Source: a virus. Taken from it: a DNA stretch of 64,000 nt. How positions within the stretch are numbered: the stretch's first letter is position 1; every line of letters starts with the position of its first letter. Where the stretch lies: IMG/VR virus record IMGVR_UViG_3300036985_004568, positions 1 through 64,000 of that record; one strand, given 5' to 3'. A program made the position numbers and the translations under genes. The notes beneath the pieces are model-generated. The model saw only the letters and a list, made by a program, of their open reading frames with translations, was not told the DNA's origin and did no database searches. Shown piece after piece: positions 36,288 through 44,723 of the stretch.

Positions 36288-36622
36288 TGACTAGTCATGA
36301 ATTCGGTAAAAGACTACAGGATCAGGTGGCCGATATGTTTAAAGATATTTTTCCTAAGGCTAGATCCACCTCGGGTAGTGGTAATAGAGGGGAACATGGG
36401 GATGTGCAGCAGCCCTGGTTTATCATAGAATGCAAAGCTCGTTTTACTGACTCCATAACTATTAGTAGGAATGTGTGGAGAAAGTTAAACTCGGACATTC
36501 CAATTGGAAGTAAAAGACTACCGTTATACATTATAGAGAATAAGCATGGAGAGCAATTTGCAGTATTAAGTCTTGTGGACTTTATAGATATATTTAAAAG
36601 AAGTATTAAGGAGGAAAAATGA
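36287..36622 (+). CDS. PD-(D/E)XK nuclease, Holliday junction resolvase-like
   Basis: 111 residues. F-G-K-R-L-Q-D-Q-V near residue 6, S-G-S-G-N-R-G-E-H-G-D-V near 30, and F-I-I-E-C-K-A-R near 46 form the catalytic D...E-x-K site; the order matches small VRR/Hjc-like endonucleases. Probably processes branched replication intermediates or acts in recombination. Ends with G-G-A-G-G-like ribosome binding site (AAGGAGG) for the next small gene inside its codons. Confidence 0.75.
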   Translation: MTSHEFGKRLQDQVADMFKDIFPKARSTSGSGNRGEHGDVQQPWFIIECKARFTDSITISRNVWRKLNSDIPIGSKRLPLYIIENKHGEQFAVLSLVDFIDIFKRSIKEEK

Positions 36623-36789
36623 AATACTTAGTATTCTTTCAAGTTGAGAGTATGCGGAATACTCGGACTTATGTTGCTAGGGAATGTGACACAATTGGGG
36701 AAGCCCTTGAGCAACGAGAAGAGCTTATTAATCACGGTTGGCATGATGAGACAGTAATTTTCACGGAAATAAAAGAAGGGACAAAATAA
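36619..36789 (+). CDS. 56-residue protein of unknown function
   Basis: ATG overlaps the preceding TGA; ends on the TAA that overlaps the RecA start (TAATG). Y-L-V-F-F-Q-V-E-S at the N-terminus and A-L-E-Q-R-E-E-L-I-N-H-G-W resemble a small beta-alpha-beta fold. The good AAGGAGG upstream and double coupling support translation. Confidence 0.6.
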   Translation: MKYLVFFQVESMRNTRTYVARECDTIGEALEQREELINHGWHDETVIFTEIKEGTK

Positions 36790-37775
36790 TGTCTGAAGAT
36801 AAAAAAACAATAAAAGAAGTTATTAAAGAGTTAAATAAGAAATTTGGTAGGACGTCTATAAACTTTGCAGATACAGTTAAGGATAGAACACGTATCCCAT
36901 TTAAGCAGAAGTACTTAAATGATTTAACTGGCGGTGGAGTTCCTTGTGGCCAGTTCACAACTATATGGGGTGGTTCAAGTTGTGGAAAGTCCTCCACTAT
37001 ACTAGATTTAATAGCTGAGGCGCAGAAGAAGGGGTTAACTTGCGTATATTGTGACCTTGAGCACTCCTATGACCCAAAGTGGGCTGCCAAACATGGCGTG
37101 GATGCCAGTAAATTGATCTACGGTGACTTTGGTAGCGCCGAAGAGCCCATGGATGCACTAATTGCCTTCTGTAAGGCACAAGTGGCTGATTTGATCATCG
37201 TAGACTCAATTCAGGGCCTTTCTCCAAAGGGCGAGCAGGAAGAAAAGAGTGGCAAGGAAAAGTCTGTCCAGGATGATACAATGGCACTATTAGCTAGAAA
37301 GTTATCCCAGTTTTTTAGGATGGCTGCTGGTCTAGTAAGTCAGGCAAATACTGCAGTAGTATTAGTTGGGCAGACTAGAATGGACTTGGGTGGCTTTATT
37401 AAGCTTGAGACTCTGTCTGGTGGGCATGCACTGTTGCATTGGTCTAGTATTATCTTACATTTAAGACGCGGTCAAAAAGCAGATGCTCCAACCACTGAGA
37501 TTGTTAATGAAGAAGGAAAGAAGGAAAAAGTAATTATTGGATTTAACTGTGTTATTAAATTAAATAAATGTAAAGTATCTGGAGCAGTTGAAGGAAATGA
37601 AATGAGCCTTCCTTTTTATTTTGGATCTGGTTTAACAGATGGGGAAGCACCTGAAGTAATATCGGTGGAAGAAAAACCAACAGTAGAAGAGGTAATTGCG
37701 GAAGTTAATGCTGCAGACCCGTGTCCTGATGTTAAAGAAAAAAAGAAGCGGGGACGGAAGCCTAAAGTTAACTAA
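36789..37775 (+). CDS. RecA/UvsX-like recombinase
   Basis: 328 residues. Walker A W-G-G-S-S-C-G-K-S-S near residue 60, Y-C-D-L-E-H-S-Y near 88, Walker B L-I-I-V-D-S-I-Q near 135, and V-L-V-G-Q-T-R near 195 with L2-like segment G-G-H-A-L-L-H-W; the C-terminus is acidic, then K/R-rich (K-K-K-R-G-R-K-P-K). Catalyses homologous strand exchange, with SSB, SbcCD and RuvC-like partners nearby. This is the larger of two RecA-family proteins in the window and the likelier main recombinase. Confidence 0.85.
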   Translation: MSEDKKTIKEVIKELNKKFGRTSINFADTVKDRTRIPFKQKYLNDLTGGGVPCGQFTTIWGGSSCGKSSTILDLIAEAQKKGLTCVYCDLEHSYDPKWAAKHGVDASKLIYGDFGSAEEPMDALIAFCKAQVADLIIVDSIQGLSPKGEQEEKSGKEKSVQDDTMALLARKLSQFFRMAAGLVSQANTAVVLVGQTRMDLGGFIKLETLSGGHALLHWSSIILHLRRGQKADAPTTEIVNEEGKKEKVIIGFNCVIKLNKCKVSGAVEGNEMSLPFYFGSGLTDGEAPEVISVEEKPTVEEVIAEVNAADPCPDVKEKKKRGRKPKVN

Positions 37776-37777
37776 AT

Positions 37778-37927
37778 ATGAATACTCTTTATTGTAAATG
37801 TAGGCGCCCACTACACCAAGATTGGTGGCTAGTTATTATAGATGGGGTTCGCACTGAGATATGTGCAAGATGTATAGGCTTAATAAAACCAAAGGTAAAG
37901 AGGAGTAAGCATGACAACAAAAGATGA
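37778..37927 (+). CDS. Small four-Cys protein
   Basis: 49 residues starting two bases after the RecA stop. L-Y-C-K-C-R-R-P-L-H near the N-terminus and I-C-A-R-C-I-G near residue 30 form a short zinc knuckle, followed by a basic end. Overlaps the next gene by 17 bases. No clear ribosome binding site, but the close stop suggests re-initiation. Confidence 0.55.
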   Translation: MNTLYCKCRRPLHQDWWLVIIDGVRTEICARCIGLIKPKVKRSKHDNKR

Positions 37928-38339
37928 CATTAAGGCATTCTGTGACTCCAAGTTAGAGGGACTAAAGCCCTATTTTACTAAAATTGAGGAGATCTCAAAA
38001 CAGTTTTACACAGATGCTGACATAATGTCCTTTCCCCAATATGGGCCATTAGAGAACAGACTAGTTGGCATGTTTACTTTTATAAATACAGTATATAAAG
38101 AGCTTGATGCCCTTACGGATACCTATTCTGCAGTAAGGTTCAACCAACTTAAAGTAAAGGCTGAGATCGATAGTATTAAGTTTGTAGCGGATGTGGCTAA
38201 GCATGATGCACAAGAGTTTACCTCAGACCTAAGATTAACGCGGGCTATATTAGAGGGGTATGTACACAATATAGAGCAACTTTTAGCCACCTGCAGAAGG
38301 CACCTTTATGTAACAAAAAAAGAGCAGCACTATGGATAA
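37911..38339 (+). CDS. Helical protein of unknown function
   Basis: 142 residues behind GAGGAG. Almost all helix: K-A-F-C-D-S-K-L-E-G-L, R-F-N-Q-L-K-V-K-A-E, F-V-A-D-V-A-K-H-D-A and L-R-L-T-R-A-I-L-E-G-Y-V with a final Cys-Arg-Arg-His. Resembles helical phage proteins found beside RecA and nuclease genes; no function recognised. Confidence 0.62.
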   Translation: MTTKDDIKAFCDSKLEGLKPYFTKIEEISKQFYTDADIMSFPQYGPLENRLVGMFTFINTVYKELDALTDTYSAVRFNQLKVKAEIDSIKFVADVAKHDAQEFTSDLRLTRAILEGYVHNIEQLLATCRRHLYVTKKEQHYG

Positions 38340-38799
38340 ACATAATCTTCATGAGTTTGAAACAGTCCTTTTTCTAATGGAGCAGTTAGATGAAGTAATT
38401 ACTGCTTATAAGATGCAGCACGGTGTAGCTCCTGTTGCATATTCATACTTATATGAACTTTGTATTCTACGTTTACTGGAATTATTTAAGGGGAATCCCG
38501 AATTTATAAAGGGAGTTTCCGATGTTACAACCGCTACAGTATTGGCTCTTTTAAAACTTATTCAAAAACCAGTAGAAAAGGATAAGGAACTCACGGATAA
38601 ATTAAACAAATTTAAGGAGTTATTGGCAGGTACTAATATTGTTATACCCGACACAGTAAACAAATTTTTAAAGAAGTACCCACATAGTACTTGTTCTACT
38701 AATGAGAACATGGATAAAAATAAAAGTACATCCGATAAATTAATAGATGAGTATTTAAAAAAGAAGAAGTTAAATAATAAAAAGAAACGGAACAAATAA
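38332..38799 (+). CDS. Helical protein with basic C-terminus
   Basis: 155 residues overlapping the previous gene by eight bases. Residues 1-105 helical, rich in Leu and Glu; residues 115-155 lysine- and asparagine-rich (KKKKLNNKKKRNK), likely disordered and DNA-attracting. Function unknown. Confidence 0.6.
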   Translation: MDKHNLHEFETVLFLMEQLDEVITAYKMQHGVAPVAYSYLYELCILRLLELFKGNPEFIKGVSDVTTATVLALLKLIQKPVEKDKELTDKLNKFKELLAGTNIVIPDTVNKFLKKYPHSTCSTNENMDKNKSTSDKLIDEYLKKKKLNNKKKRNK

Positions 38800-39431
38800 T
38801 GCTTCCAAGGACTCTTCTACAAAATAAATTAAATGAGCTCCTTAGCCAGGACTCTTGGGGGCATAGGTGCTTATATTGTAGACTACCCCTAGGCCCATCT
38901 TCACTTACACTCCCAGGTTTTAATGTGAGTAAGCTACATGCGGATTGTGTAACTCCCTTCATGAATTACTGGGCATGCATGCTTCTAGGAGATTTACTTC
39001 CAGTGTCCACAAATCAGGTGCTGTTTAACAGTCAGATAGTATCGGATGGGCTACTCAGGAACAGTTCTATGGAGGAGGGCGTTTTAGATTTAATTATACA
39101 TAGAGTAGCCCATGAAGTGAGTGAAAAGTTACCATTTAATGCAAAGATAGATAAGAGTGAGATACAACACACCCGTAATCCAAGTTCTTTGACTTCAACT
39201 ATCTCTATACGCCTCCACTATCATGTTAACTGCATGTTCTGTGGAGGATCTTTAAGGGTAAGTCAACTGCCTTATAAACCCTGGGAGCAGAATGATTTAA
39301 TCTTTCCCGATCAGGGCACTAGGTTCGAGGAAGTACTACAGTCTGAAGATAAAAAATTTGCTTTTCATAAGTCCTGTCTAAATGATACATTACAGATGCT
39401 CACTACTTACCATGGAGGAATACATGAATAA
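38799..39431 (+). CDS. Protein with two treble-clef-like Cys motifs
   Basis: 210 residues, TAATG-coupled. C-L-Y-C-R-L-P-L-G-P near residue 24 with L-H-A-D-C near 48, and C-M-F-C-G-G-S-L near 147 with F-H-K-S-C near 194. Both copies have C-x-x-C and a later H-x-x-C, a pattern used by treble-clef zinc fingers, so the protein looks like an internal duplication separated by a beta-rich middle. Function unknown. Confidence 0.6.
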   Translation: MLPRTLLQNKLNELLSQDSWGHRCLYCRLPLGPSSLTLPGFNVSKLHADCVTPFMNYWACMLLGDLLPVSTNQVLFNSQIVSDGLLRNSSMEEGVLDLIIHRVAHEVSEKLPFNAKIDKSEIQHTRNPSSLTSTISIRLHYHVNCMFCGGSLRVSQLPYKPWEQNDLIFPDQGTRFEEVLQSEDKKFAFHKSCLNDTLQMLTTYHGGIHE

Positions 39432-40068
39432 AAAGGGAGTAGAGGTTGAAGCTGGTGTAGATTTAAGGGTGCGTTTAGATCCGGGTTGTCTATCCTGGGA
39501 CCTCTTTCTTTTTGGGGAAGTAGAGCATAGAAGAATTTCGGAACTTATTCAACATATGTTAGTTTTAGATGCTACAAATGATAAACGTTCAATTAATTTA
39601 ATTATTTGTTCACCGGGAGGATACTGTTCCGCAGGATATGCCCTAATAGATACAATGGCTGGCATGAGACATGTAGTTAGAACAATAGCCCTGGGGGAGA
39701 TTTGCTCTATGGGGTCTCTAATCTTTATAGCAGGTACTCCTGGCCAAAGATATATTGGAAGTAGGACCCAAGTTCTTTTTCATCCTATGAGTGAGGAAGT
39801 TGCAGATTATGGTTCTTTTATTAAAGACCGCGTAAAAAGCATTGATCATGCCCAAAAATTAGCAAAAGACCTAATGCGTTCAAGAACTGGTTTACCTAGT
39901 GATATGGTTGAGCTCTCCGAACGAGGAGAAATATGGTTAGATTCTGGAGAGGCCTTAAAATATAAGGTTGCGGATACTATTATTACTGATAATGAGGTAA
40001 TATCGGGGATGTACAAGGAATTACTTAAAGAACGTATAAAAGTTTCACCTAAAAAGGCAAAGAAATAA
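39424..40068 (+). CDS. ClpP-like serine protease
   Basis: 214 residues from ATG 39424 behind ATGGAGG (in-frame ATG at 39412 is possible). I-C-S-P-G-G near residue 61, catalytic S95 in G-E-I-C-S-M-G-S, H120 in V-L-F-H-P-M, and an Asp near 170, in ClpP order. ClpP forms barrels with Clp ATPases; phage copies may degrade host or phage proteins, or serve as prohead protease. It is far from the portal gene, so a head-maturation role is uncertain. No ClpX-type ATPase is encoded here. Confidence 0.83.
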   Translation: MNKKGVEVEAGVDLRVRLDPGCLSWDLFLFGEVEHRRISELIQHMLVLDATNDKRSINLIICSPGGYCSAGYALIDTMAGMRHVVRTIALGEICSMGSLIFIAGTPGQRYIGSRTQVLFHPMSEEVADYGSFIKDRVKSIDHAQKLAKDLMRSRTGLPSDMVELSERGEIWLDSGEALKYKVADTIITDNEVISGMYKELLKERIKVSPKKAKK

Positions 40069-40985
40069 TGGTAAAGGTAATTTGTACAGCAGACTTGCAT
40101 ATTGCAGAAAGATTCGACCTAGAACAACAGAAACGTTTATTAGATGTGGTTATATTAGAGGCCAATAAACGCGATGAACTATGGATCTTAGGCGACCTAT
40201 TTCATACTAACCGTATATCTCCTTTAGAACTAATGTTGTTTATTGATTTTATAAAGCAGATTAAAGTGCCAATTATATTAATTGCCGGAAATCATGATAT
40301 GGCTGCAGAAAATTCTTTACTAGACTGGATGCCTAAAGTTTTACCAGTAACAGTTTCCAAAACCTCAATGAGGATTGAACGTGAGGGGGTCTCTGTATTA
40401 TTGGGACATTATAGTGTGGAAGAATCAGTACTTGGTGCATATGATATAAGGTTAAATTCTGGAATATCTGTAAATCAATTAGATGTGGACTTAGCATTGC
40501 TAGGACATATCCATCGCGGCCAGCATATTCAGGGCACAAAGACACAAGTCGTCCATCCGGGTTCATTATTTTATATTGATTTTAATGAACGCAATGATAC
40601 TAAGGCCTTAGTGGAAGTTACATTTGATCAGGGTAAATATATGATAGAACATATAGAGCTCAATCCAGATCCAATTGTACAATTAGATATTACCCCAGAT
40701 AGCGACTCTGATATTTTAAAAGACTATCCTTCTAATTGTAGAGTAAAATTAATTGTACATTACTCAGACCCTAGTCTTAATAAAAAAGAAGTATATAAAA
40801 GATTTGCTAAATTTCTATTTAAAGACCTAAAAGTAGTATTCCTTTATGAGAATAAAAATTTACTTGGAGTAAGTTTACAAGAAGATCATAAAGAAGAAGC
40901 AGGATTACTTAGATTAGACAGGTATCTTACGGAACATACTACTAGTGAGATTAAAGAACTGATATTAATGTTATTAAAGGAGTAA
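40068..40985 (+). CDS. SbcD/Mre11-like recombination nuclease subunit
   Basis: 305 residues. T-A-D-L-H-I near residue 7, L-G-D-L-F-H near 42, A-G-N-H-D near 75, G-H-I-H-R-G near 148 and H-P-G-S-L near 168 provide the two-metal site. C-terminal region (about 200-305) matches the DNA-binding cap length of T4 gp47. Works with the SbcC-like ATPase at 41765 to trim double-strand ends for recombination; two short genes separate the pair. Confidence 0.85.
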   Translation: MVKVICTADLHIAERFDLEQQKRLLDVVILEANKRDELWILGDLFHTNRISPLELMLFIDFIKQIKVPIILIAGNHDMAAENSLLDWMPKVLPVTVSKTSMRIEREGVSVLLGHYSVEESVLGAYDIRLNSGISVNQLDVDLALLGHIHRGQHIQGTKTQVVHPGSLFYIDFNERNDTKALVEVTFDQGKYMIEHIELNPDPIVQLDITPDSDSDILKDYPSNCRVKLIVHYSDPSLNKKEVYKRFAKFLFKDLKVVFLYENKNLLGVSLQEDHKEEAGLLRLDRYLTEHTTSEIKELILMLLKE

Positions 40986-40987
40986 TA

Positions 40988-41233
40988 TTGTCTTATCCAA
41001 ATAAACAAAATAGAAGTATAGTTATAGGAAGTAAATATGGCAACTATACTGTTATTAGAAAAACTAAACGATATAAATTAGGCCATTATAAAACAGGGCA
41101 AATTCGTAATTTTATATGTTCTAAATGTAACTGGGGGTTGGGATGTTTCAATGATTCCCCACTTTATCTTACACGTGCCATTAAATATTTAAAGGAGTAC
41201 AATGGGAATTCTTCTGGCCTTAGATCAAAGTAG
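40988..41233 (+). CDS. Small basic protein with a Cys pair
   Basis: 81 residues from a TTG behind AAAGGAG. Basic (K-Q-N-R-S-I-V-I-G, T-K-R-Y-K-L-G-H-Y), I-C-S-K-C-N-W near residue 43 and another Cys later. Overlaps the RuvC-like gene by 32 bases. DNA or RNA binding possible. Start codon less certain than most. Confidence 0.58.
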   Translation: MSYPNKQNRSIVIGSKYGNYTVIRKTKRYKLGHYKTGQIRNFICSKCNWGLGCFNDSPLYLTRAIKYLKEYNGNSSGLRSK

Positions 41234-41765
41234 CACTGCAACTGGGTATTGTGTTATGCGTAATGGTAAAATATCAGAAGTAGGTTGTATTAATGTAAGG
41301 GCGTCTTTAGACCTTTTTGAACGTACTGTAGAAATGAGTAAGGACATTCGGGAATTATTGAATAAGTTTAAGCCAGATTATCTTTGTCTTGAGGAGATAT
41401 ATGGTCTGCCGGGGCGTTATACGGCCCTTAAAGCACTCGCTATAGTACGTGGCGCCCTTATTTTAGTATGGTATGAATATAAACATGAGGCACCTATTGT
41501 TATTAATTGCTCCTCAGCTAGATGTAAAATAGGAATAAAGGGCAATGCTAAGAAACCGGAGGTTATGGCTGCCGTTAATGCTAAGTTTAATCTTAAGATT
41601 GAAAATGAACATGAGGCTGATGCAGTAGTATTGGGAGTAGTAGGTAATGATATGCTTCCAGCTAAAGAGCCTGAAATAGAAGTGACCAATACTGCGGTTA
41701 AAGTTAGAAGTAAGGGAACTAAAGTGGGAAAACTTAGTAAAGGTGGAAAGAAGGGGAAGAAGTAA
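41202..41765 (+). CDS. RuvC-like Holliday junction resolvase
   Basis: 187 residues. RNase H fold with L-A-L-D-Q-S-S-T-A-T-G near residue 5 (Asp8), L-C-L-E-E-I-Y-G near 65, and H-E-A-D-A-V-V-L-G near 138 supplying the acidic site; A-V-R-G segment A-I-V-R-G-A near 83. Basic Lys/Gly-rich end (K-G-G-K-K-G-K-K). Cuts four-way junctions, complementing RuvB from 12876. Lies between the two SbcCD subunits in one operon. Confidence 0.83.
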   Translation: MGILLALDQSSTATGYCVMRNGKISEVGCINVRASLDLFERTVEMSKDIRELLNKFKPDYLCLEEIYGLPGRYTALKALAIVRGALILVWYEYKHEAPIVINCSSARCKIGIKGNAKKPEVMAAVNAKFNLKIENEHEADAVVLGVVGNDMLPAKEPEIEVTNTAVKVRSKGTKVGKLSKGGKKGKK

Positions 41766-43273
41766 TGAAATTTAAGTCCTTACATTTAGAAAACTTTCAA
41801 AGTTATGACAAGGCAGATATCCTCTTTACTGATTTTAAAATAACTTTTGTAACAGGTTATAATCAGGATACTGGTAGTAGTAATGGTGCCGGTAAAAGTG
41901 GTATTAAAGAGGCCCTTTTCTACTTATTATTTGGTAGATCTAAAGTTAAAGGTCCAGATTTAATTAGAAGGGGGCAAAAGTCACTAAAAATATCTGGTAG
42001 TATTGAGCACAATTCCTATACATTAAATATTAGTAGAACACGAAAAGCGCAAACTGCAACTCTAGAATTAGAAGTCAACGGAGTACCAAGTGTAGGAACT
42101 GCTTCTGAATTGCAAACTAAAATAGAAGAATTACTTGGTATTAATATTGAATCTTTTACTACTTATTCAGTTATTGACAAAGTAAGACAGACAGATTTAA
42201 CCCAATTATCTTCAACAGATTTACGTTTAGTACTACAAGACCTATTGGGATTGGATAGATTACAAGGAGTATTGGTCTCCTTAAACTCTCATAAAAATGA
42301 TTTAGAGAAGTATTTATTACGTGCCCATACTCGCTTTTACCCATCTCAAAAACGCCTAGATATACTACATGTTGTTCATGCTGAGTTAAAGAAACGTTGT
42401 GATGAGTATGGTGCACAAGTAGTTGAGTTATCTAGCAAGAAAAGTACACTAGAGTATGAGATTAGATCAATCAAGAACTTGAGGGAAGGTCTGTTAATGC
42501 AAAAGGAAGATTTATTAAAAAATTCTTCCTGTCCTACTTGTGGGGCCTCTATAATTTTAAGTAAACGAATGGAAGACCTTAATAAATGTGAAGAAGCAGT
42601 ACTTAAATTCAATCAACAAATTGATACCAATACAAAAGAAGCGATGAGGATTGGTGGAGATATTGCAGGAGCCATGCACCTCAACAACTCCCTTGGGAAT
42701 AAGGTAGCCAAGTGTATTACTCGTATTGCACAATTATCGGACAGCATGAAGGAACAACAAGACATCAATGTAATAAAGGTAGAGCAGGAGACTTACTCTT
42801 CTGCTCTAATAACTCTGCAAAATTATATTACGTCTGTTTTGGTAGATGTAGCATTAAAGATCGAAGACCAAATGAACCTGGAGTTATCAAGATTTAGTGA
42901 TTTATTTTGTAAAATTAACCTATCTAAGACTACGCATGATGGCTTGATTGTACCCAATTGCTCTATTGTATTATTTAGAGACCAGTATGAATATACTTTT
43001 GATATGTTATCTTCTGGGGAACAGGCCCTAGTATCCCTTATATTTAAGTTAGTAATAAGTAATCTTAGGGGTAATATTTCAATGTTATTTGTTGATGAGG
43101 GACTTGATGCCTTAGATGAGGTTAATAGAGAAAGGATATTATCCCTATTAGAAGTAAGTCCCTATACACAAATATTCATTATTTCCCACCGAGAAGACTC
43201 AGCCCACATAAAAGCTGGCCAAAAGATCCTATTAAGAAAGACTGATGGCATCACACAGATAATCTCAATTTAG
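41765..43273 (+). CDS. SbcC/Rad50-like recombination ATPase
   Basis: 502 residues. Walker A G-S-S-N-G-A-G-K-S near residue 38; coiled-coil arms on both sides of a zinc hook C-P-T-C near 258; signature L-S-S-G-E-Q-A-L near 418; Walker B M-L-F-V-D-E-G near 440 and I-I-S-H-R-E near 475. Shorter coiled coils than cellular Rad50, as in T4 gp46. Partner of the SbcD-like protein in end resection. The gene end overlaps a variant of the 16-nt element. Confidence 0.86.
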   Translation: MKFKSLHLENFQSYDKADILFTDFKITFVTGYNQDTGSSNGAGKSGIKEALFYLLFGRSKVKGPDLIRRGQKSLKISGSIEHNSYTLNISRTRKAQTATLELEVNGVPSVGTASELQTKIEELLGINIESFTTYSVIDKVRQTDLTQLSSTDLRLVLQDLLGLDRLQGVLVSLNSHKNDLEKYLLRAHTRFYPSQKRLDILHVVHAELKKRCDEYGAQVVELSSKKSTLEYEIRSIKNLREGLLMQKEDLLKNSSCPTCGASIILSKRMEDLNKCEEAVLKFNQQIDTNTKEAMRIGGDIAGAMHLNNSLGNKVAKCITRIAQLSDSMKEQQDINVIKVEQETYSSALITLQNYITSVLVDVALKIEDQMNLELSRFSDLFCKINLSKTTHDGLIVPNCSIVLFRDQYEYTFDMLSSGEQALVSLIFKLVISNLRGNISMLFVDEGLDALDEVNRERILSLLEVSPYTQIFIISHREDSAHIKAGQKILLRKTDGITQIISI

Positions 43274-43286
43274 TATATAATATAAG
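43272..43286 (+). promoter_or_regulatory. Diverged copy of the 16-nt promoter-like element
   Basis: AGTATATAATATAAG immediately after the SbcC stop and eight bases before the ATG at 43294. Matches GGTATATAATATATAG except at the first base and near the 3' end. Confidence 0.5.
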
Positions 43287-43293
43287 GTGAGAG

Positions 43294-43500
43294 ATGCTAT
43301 ACGAATACCATAGTGAGTCTATATATTGTGAAGTATGCAAAAAATGGTACAATATTTATAGAGAGGTATATCAGCTAGAGGGGTGGGGTGCACCAGGACC
43401 CCTTCTCTGCTTAGAAGGAGACCATATAGTTGGATATACCTGGGAACTACCAGAAATATTTTTACCTGGGTACAAACCACAAAAGTATACAGCGGAGTAG
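43294..43500 (+). CDS. Small protein with Cys pair
   Basis: 68 residues behind AAGGTGAGAG. I-Y-C-E-V-C-K-K-W near residue 11 and one later Cys, many Tyr and Trp, E-G-D-H. A small zinc-knuckle fold is possible. No family. Confidence 0.55.
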   Translation: MLYEYHSESIYCEVCKKWYNIYREVYQLEGWGAPGPLLCLEGDHIVGYTWELPEIFLPGYKPQKYTAE

Positions 43501-43508
43501 GAGGAAGC

Positions 43509-43664
43509 ATGTTAGTCAAGGTATTACTGCAATATACGGCAACTCTTTCTTTTGTAGGGCTAACTATTGTAGGACTAGTAGAGAAGGACTGGAACTTTGG
43601 GGTCGGGGTCAACCTGGGATTAGTAATATTATATATATTTCTTTACTTTACCCCAATTAAATGA
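43509..43664 (+). CDS. Small two-helix membrane protein
   Basis: 51 residues from ATG 43509 behind GTAGGAGG. Two hydrophobic helices (residues 4-22 and 29-47) with a W-N-F loop. The two other frames open across the same bases are shadows. It overlaps the next ATG (ATGA), forming a membrane pair with 43661. Confidence 0.58.
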   Translation: MLVKVLLQYTATLSFVGLTIVGLVEKDWNFGVGVNLGLVILYIFLYFTPIK

Positions 43665-43927
43665 TATTTATACTAGAACTTATATTAGCAGTTACTGGTA
43701 TGTTCCTCCTCTTACTAACTATGGTATTATTAAATCTAATTGCTGTAATAGGTTATTCCTACTTAATTGACCCTAAAGAAGATGGGGACGAGTTATATTC
43801 CCTATTGGGTAAATTATCTAGGCAGGTTCAAGTGATAACGTTATTCCTATTTATACCGATTGGACTAATTATTTTAATAAAACAACGTAGATTGGAAAAA
43901 TGGAAAACATATTTAGAGAGATTATAA
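43661..43927 (+). CDS. Membrane protein with two helices
   Basis: 88 residues. Hydrophobic N-terminal helix (2-30), charged loop (P-K-E-D-G-D-E), second helix (52-71), basic C-terminus. Coupled to 43509 and 43900. A holin-type size and topology, but without a diagnostic motif. Confidence 0.58.
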   Translation: MIFILELILAVTGMFLLLLTMVLLNLIAVIGYSYLIDPKEDGDELYSLLGKLSRQVQVITLFLFIPIGLIILIKQRRLEKWKTYLERL

Positions 43928-44337
43928 ACCTACGTGGGGAAGATGCAATGGATATCATAAAATACGCCATGTATAGAAGATATTCGGCTATTAGAGTTGC
44001 ATTTAGGGAAGTCAAGTGGTTTATTCAGCGGGGTAAGCGTGGATACGCAGACTGTGATACCTGGGATTTTGATACATACTTATCAAAAATAATTTGTGGG
44101 GGTTGCAAAAGACTCAAAGAAGGGGATTCCTCTTTACCCTTTTCCCTATCTATTAAATATTCAAATTATGCTGATGCAGAAAAGAAATGGCGTGAAATAT
44201 TAACTAAAATAATTAGAGCGTTTAGTCTAAAGAGGCTGTGGATGGACGAATGCAGGTTCCCAACTAAGTCAGAACTTAAAGAAATAGAGGTTGGGTGGAG
44301 GCTGTTTAAGAAGTACTATGGTGATCTTTGGGACTAG
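43900..44337 (+). CDS. Conserved phage protein of unknown function
   Basis: 145 residues. R-G-Y-A-D-C-D-T-W-D-F-D-T-Y-L-S-K-I-I-C-G-G near residue 48 recalls a phage family with a W-D-F-D-x-Y-L-x-x-V/I-I-x-x-G-L pattern; function of that family is unknown. Helical C-terminus with Trp and Lys. Last gene before the element at 44351. Confidence 0.6.
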   Translation: MENIFREIINLRGEDAMDIIKYAMYRRYSAIRVAFREVKWFIQRGKRGYADCDTWDFDTYLSKIICGGCKRLKEGDSSLPFSLSIKYSNYADAEKKWREILTKIIRAFSLKRLWMDECRFPTKSELKEIEVGWRLFKKYYGDLWD

Positions 44338-44350
44338 ATAGCTCCAGTTT

Positions 44351-44366
44351 GGTATATAATATATAG
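44351..44366 (+). promoter_or_regulatory. 16-nt promoter-like element (exact copy)
   Basis: GGTATATAATATATAG, followed at once by TAGGAGG and the ATG at 44379, the same arrangement as the copy at 22678. Confidence 0.72.
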
Positions 44367-44378
44367 TAGGAGGGCTCA

Positions 44379-44723
44379 ATGAGGCTAGAACTGATTAAAG
44401 CAGATACTGTATACGAGGGGATGTCCATCTCAGAAGACGCTTGTAAATCTGTAGTAGATAGTTTTAAGGGTCCAGTATCCATAACATTTGCCACCACTAA
44501 GCTCATTATGGGTAAAATAGTCTCAGTTGAGTATGATCCTATTACTAAGGCCATTTATGGTGAAGTAGAGTTAGATATAGTGGTAATGGCAGGTGTGGAT
44601 GGAACGAAGTCTATAGATACCCCTATGGGTAAGCGCATAATAGACGGAATACTAACTTCAGGAATTTTAGTACCTAAATCTTTGATGCCCGGAGGAAAAA
44701 ATGCCCACAAAATGGACAAGTAA
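44379..44723 (+). CDS. Phage protein, possibly related to prohead protease folds
   Basis: 114 residues. T-V-Y-E-G-M-S-I-S-E-D-A near residue 10, F-K-G-P-V near 31, M-G-K-I-V-S-V-E-Y-D near 45 and G-E-V-E-L-D-I near 60. The order N-G-x-x-I-x-x-E-A, F-x-G-x-P-V, G-x-V-x-x-x-x-Y-D is like the N-terminal strands of head-maturation proteases, but it is too short and no catalytic His/Ser pair is evident. Overlaps the phosphoesterase gene. Confidence 0.55.
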   Translation: MRLELIKADTVYEGMSISEDACKSVVDSFKGPVSITFATTKLIMGKIVSVEYDPITKAIYGEVELDIVVMAGVDGTKSIDTPMGKRIIDGILTSGILVPKSLMPGGKNAHKMDK

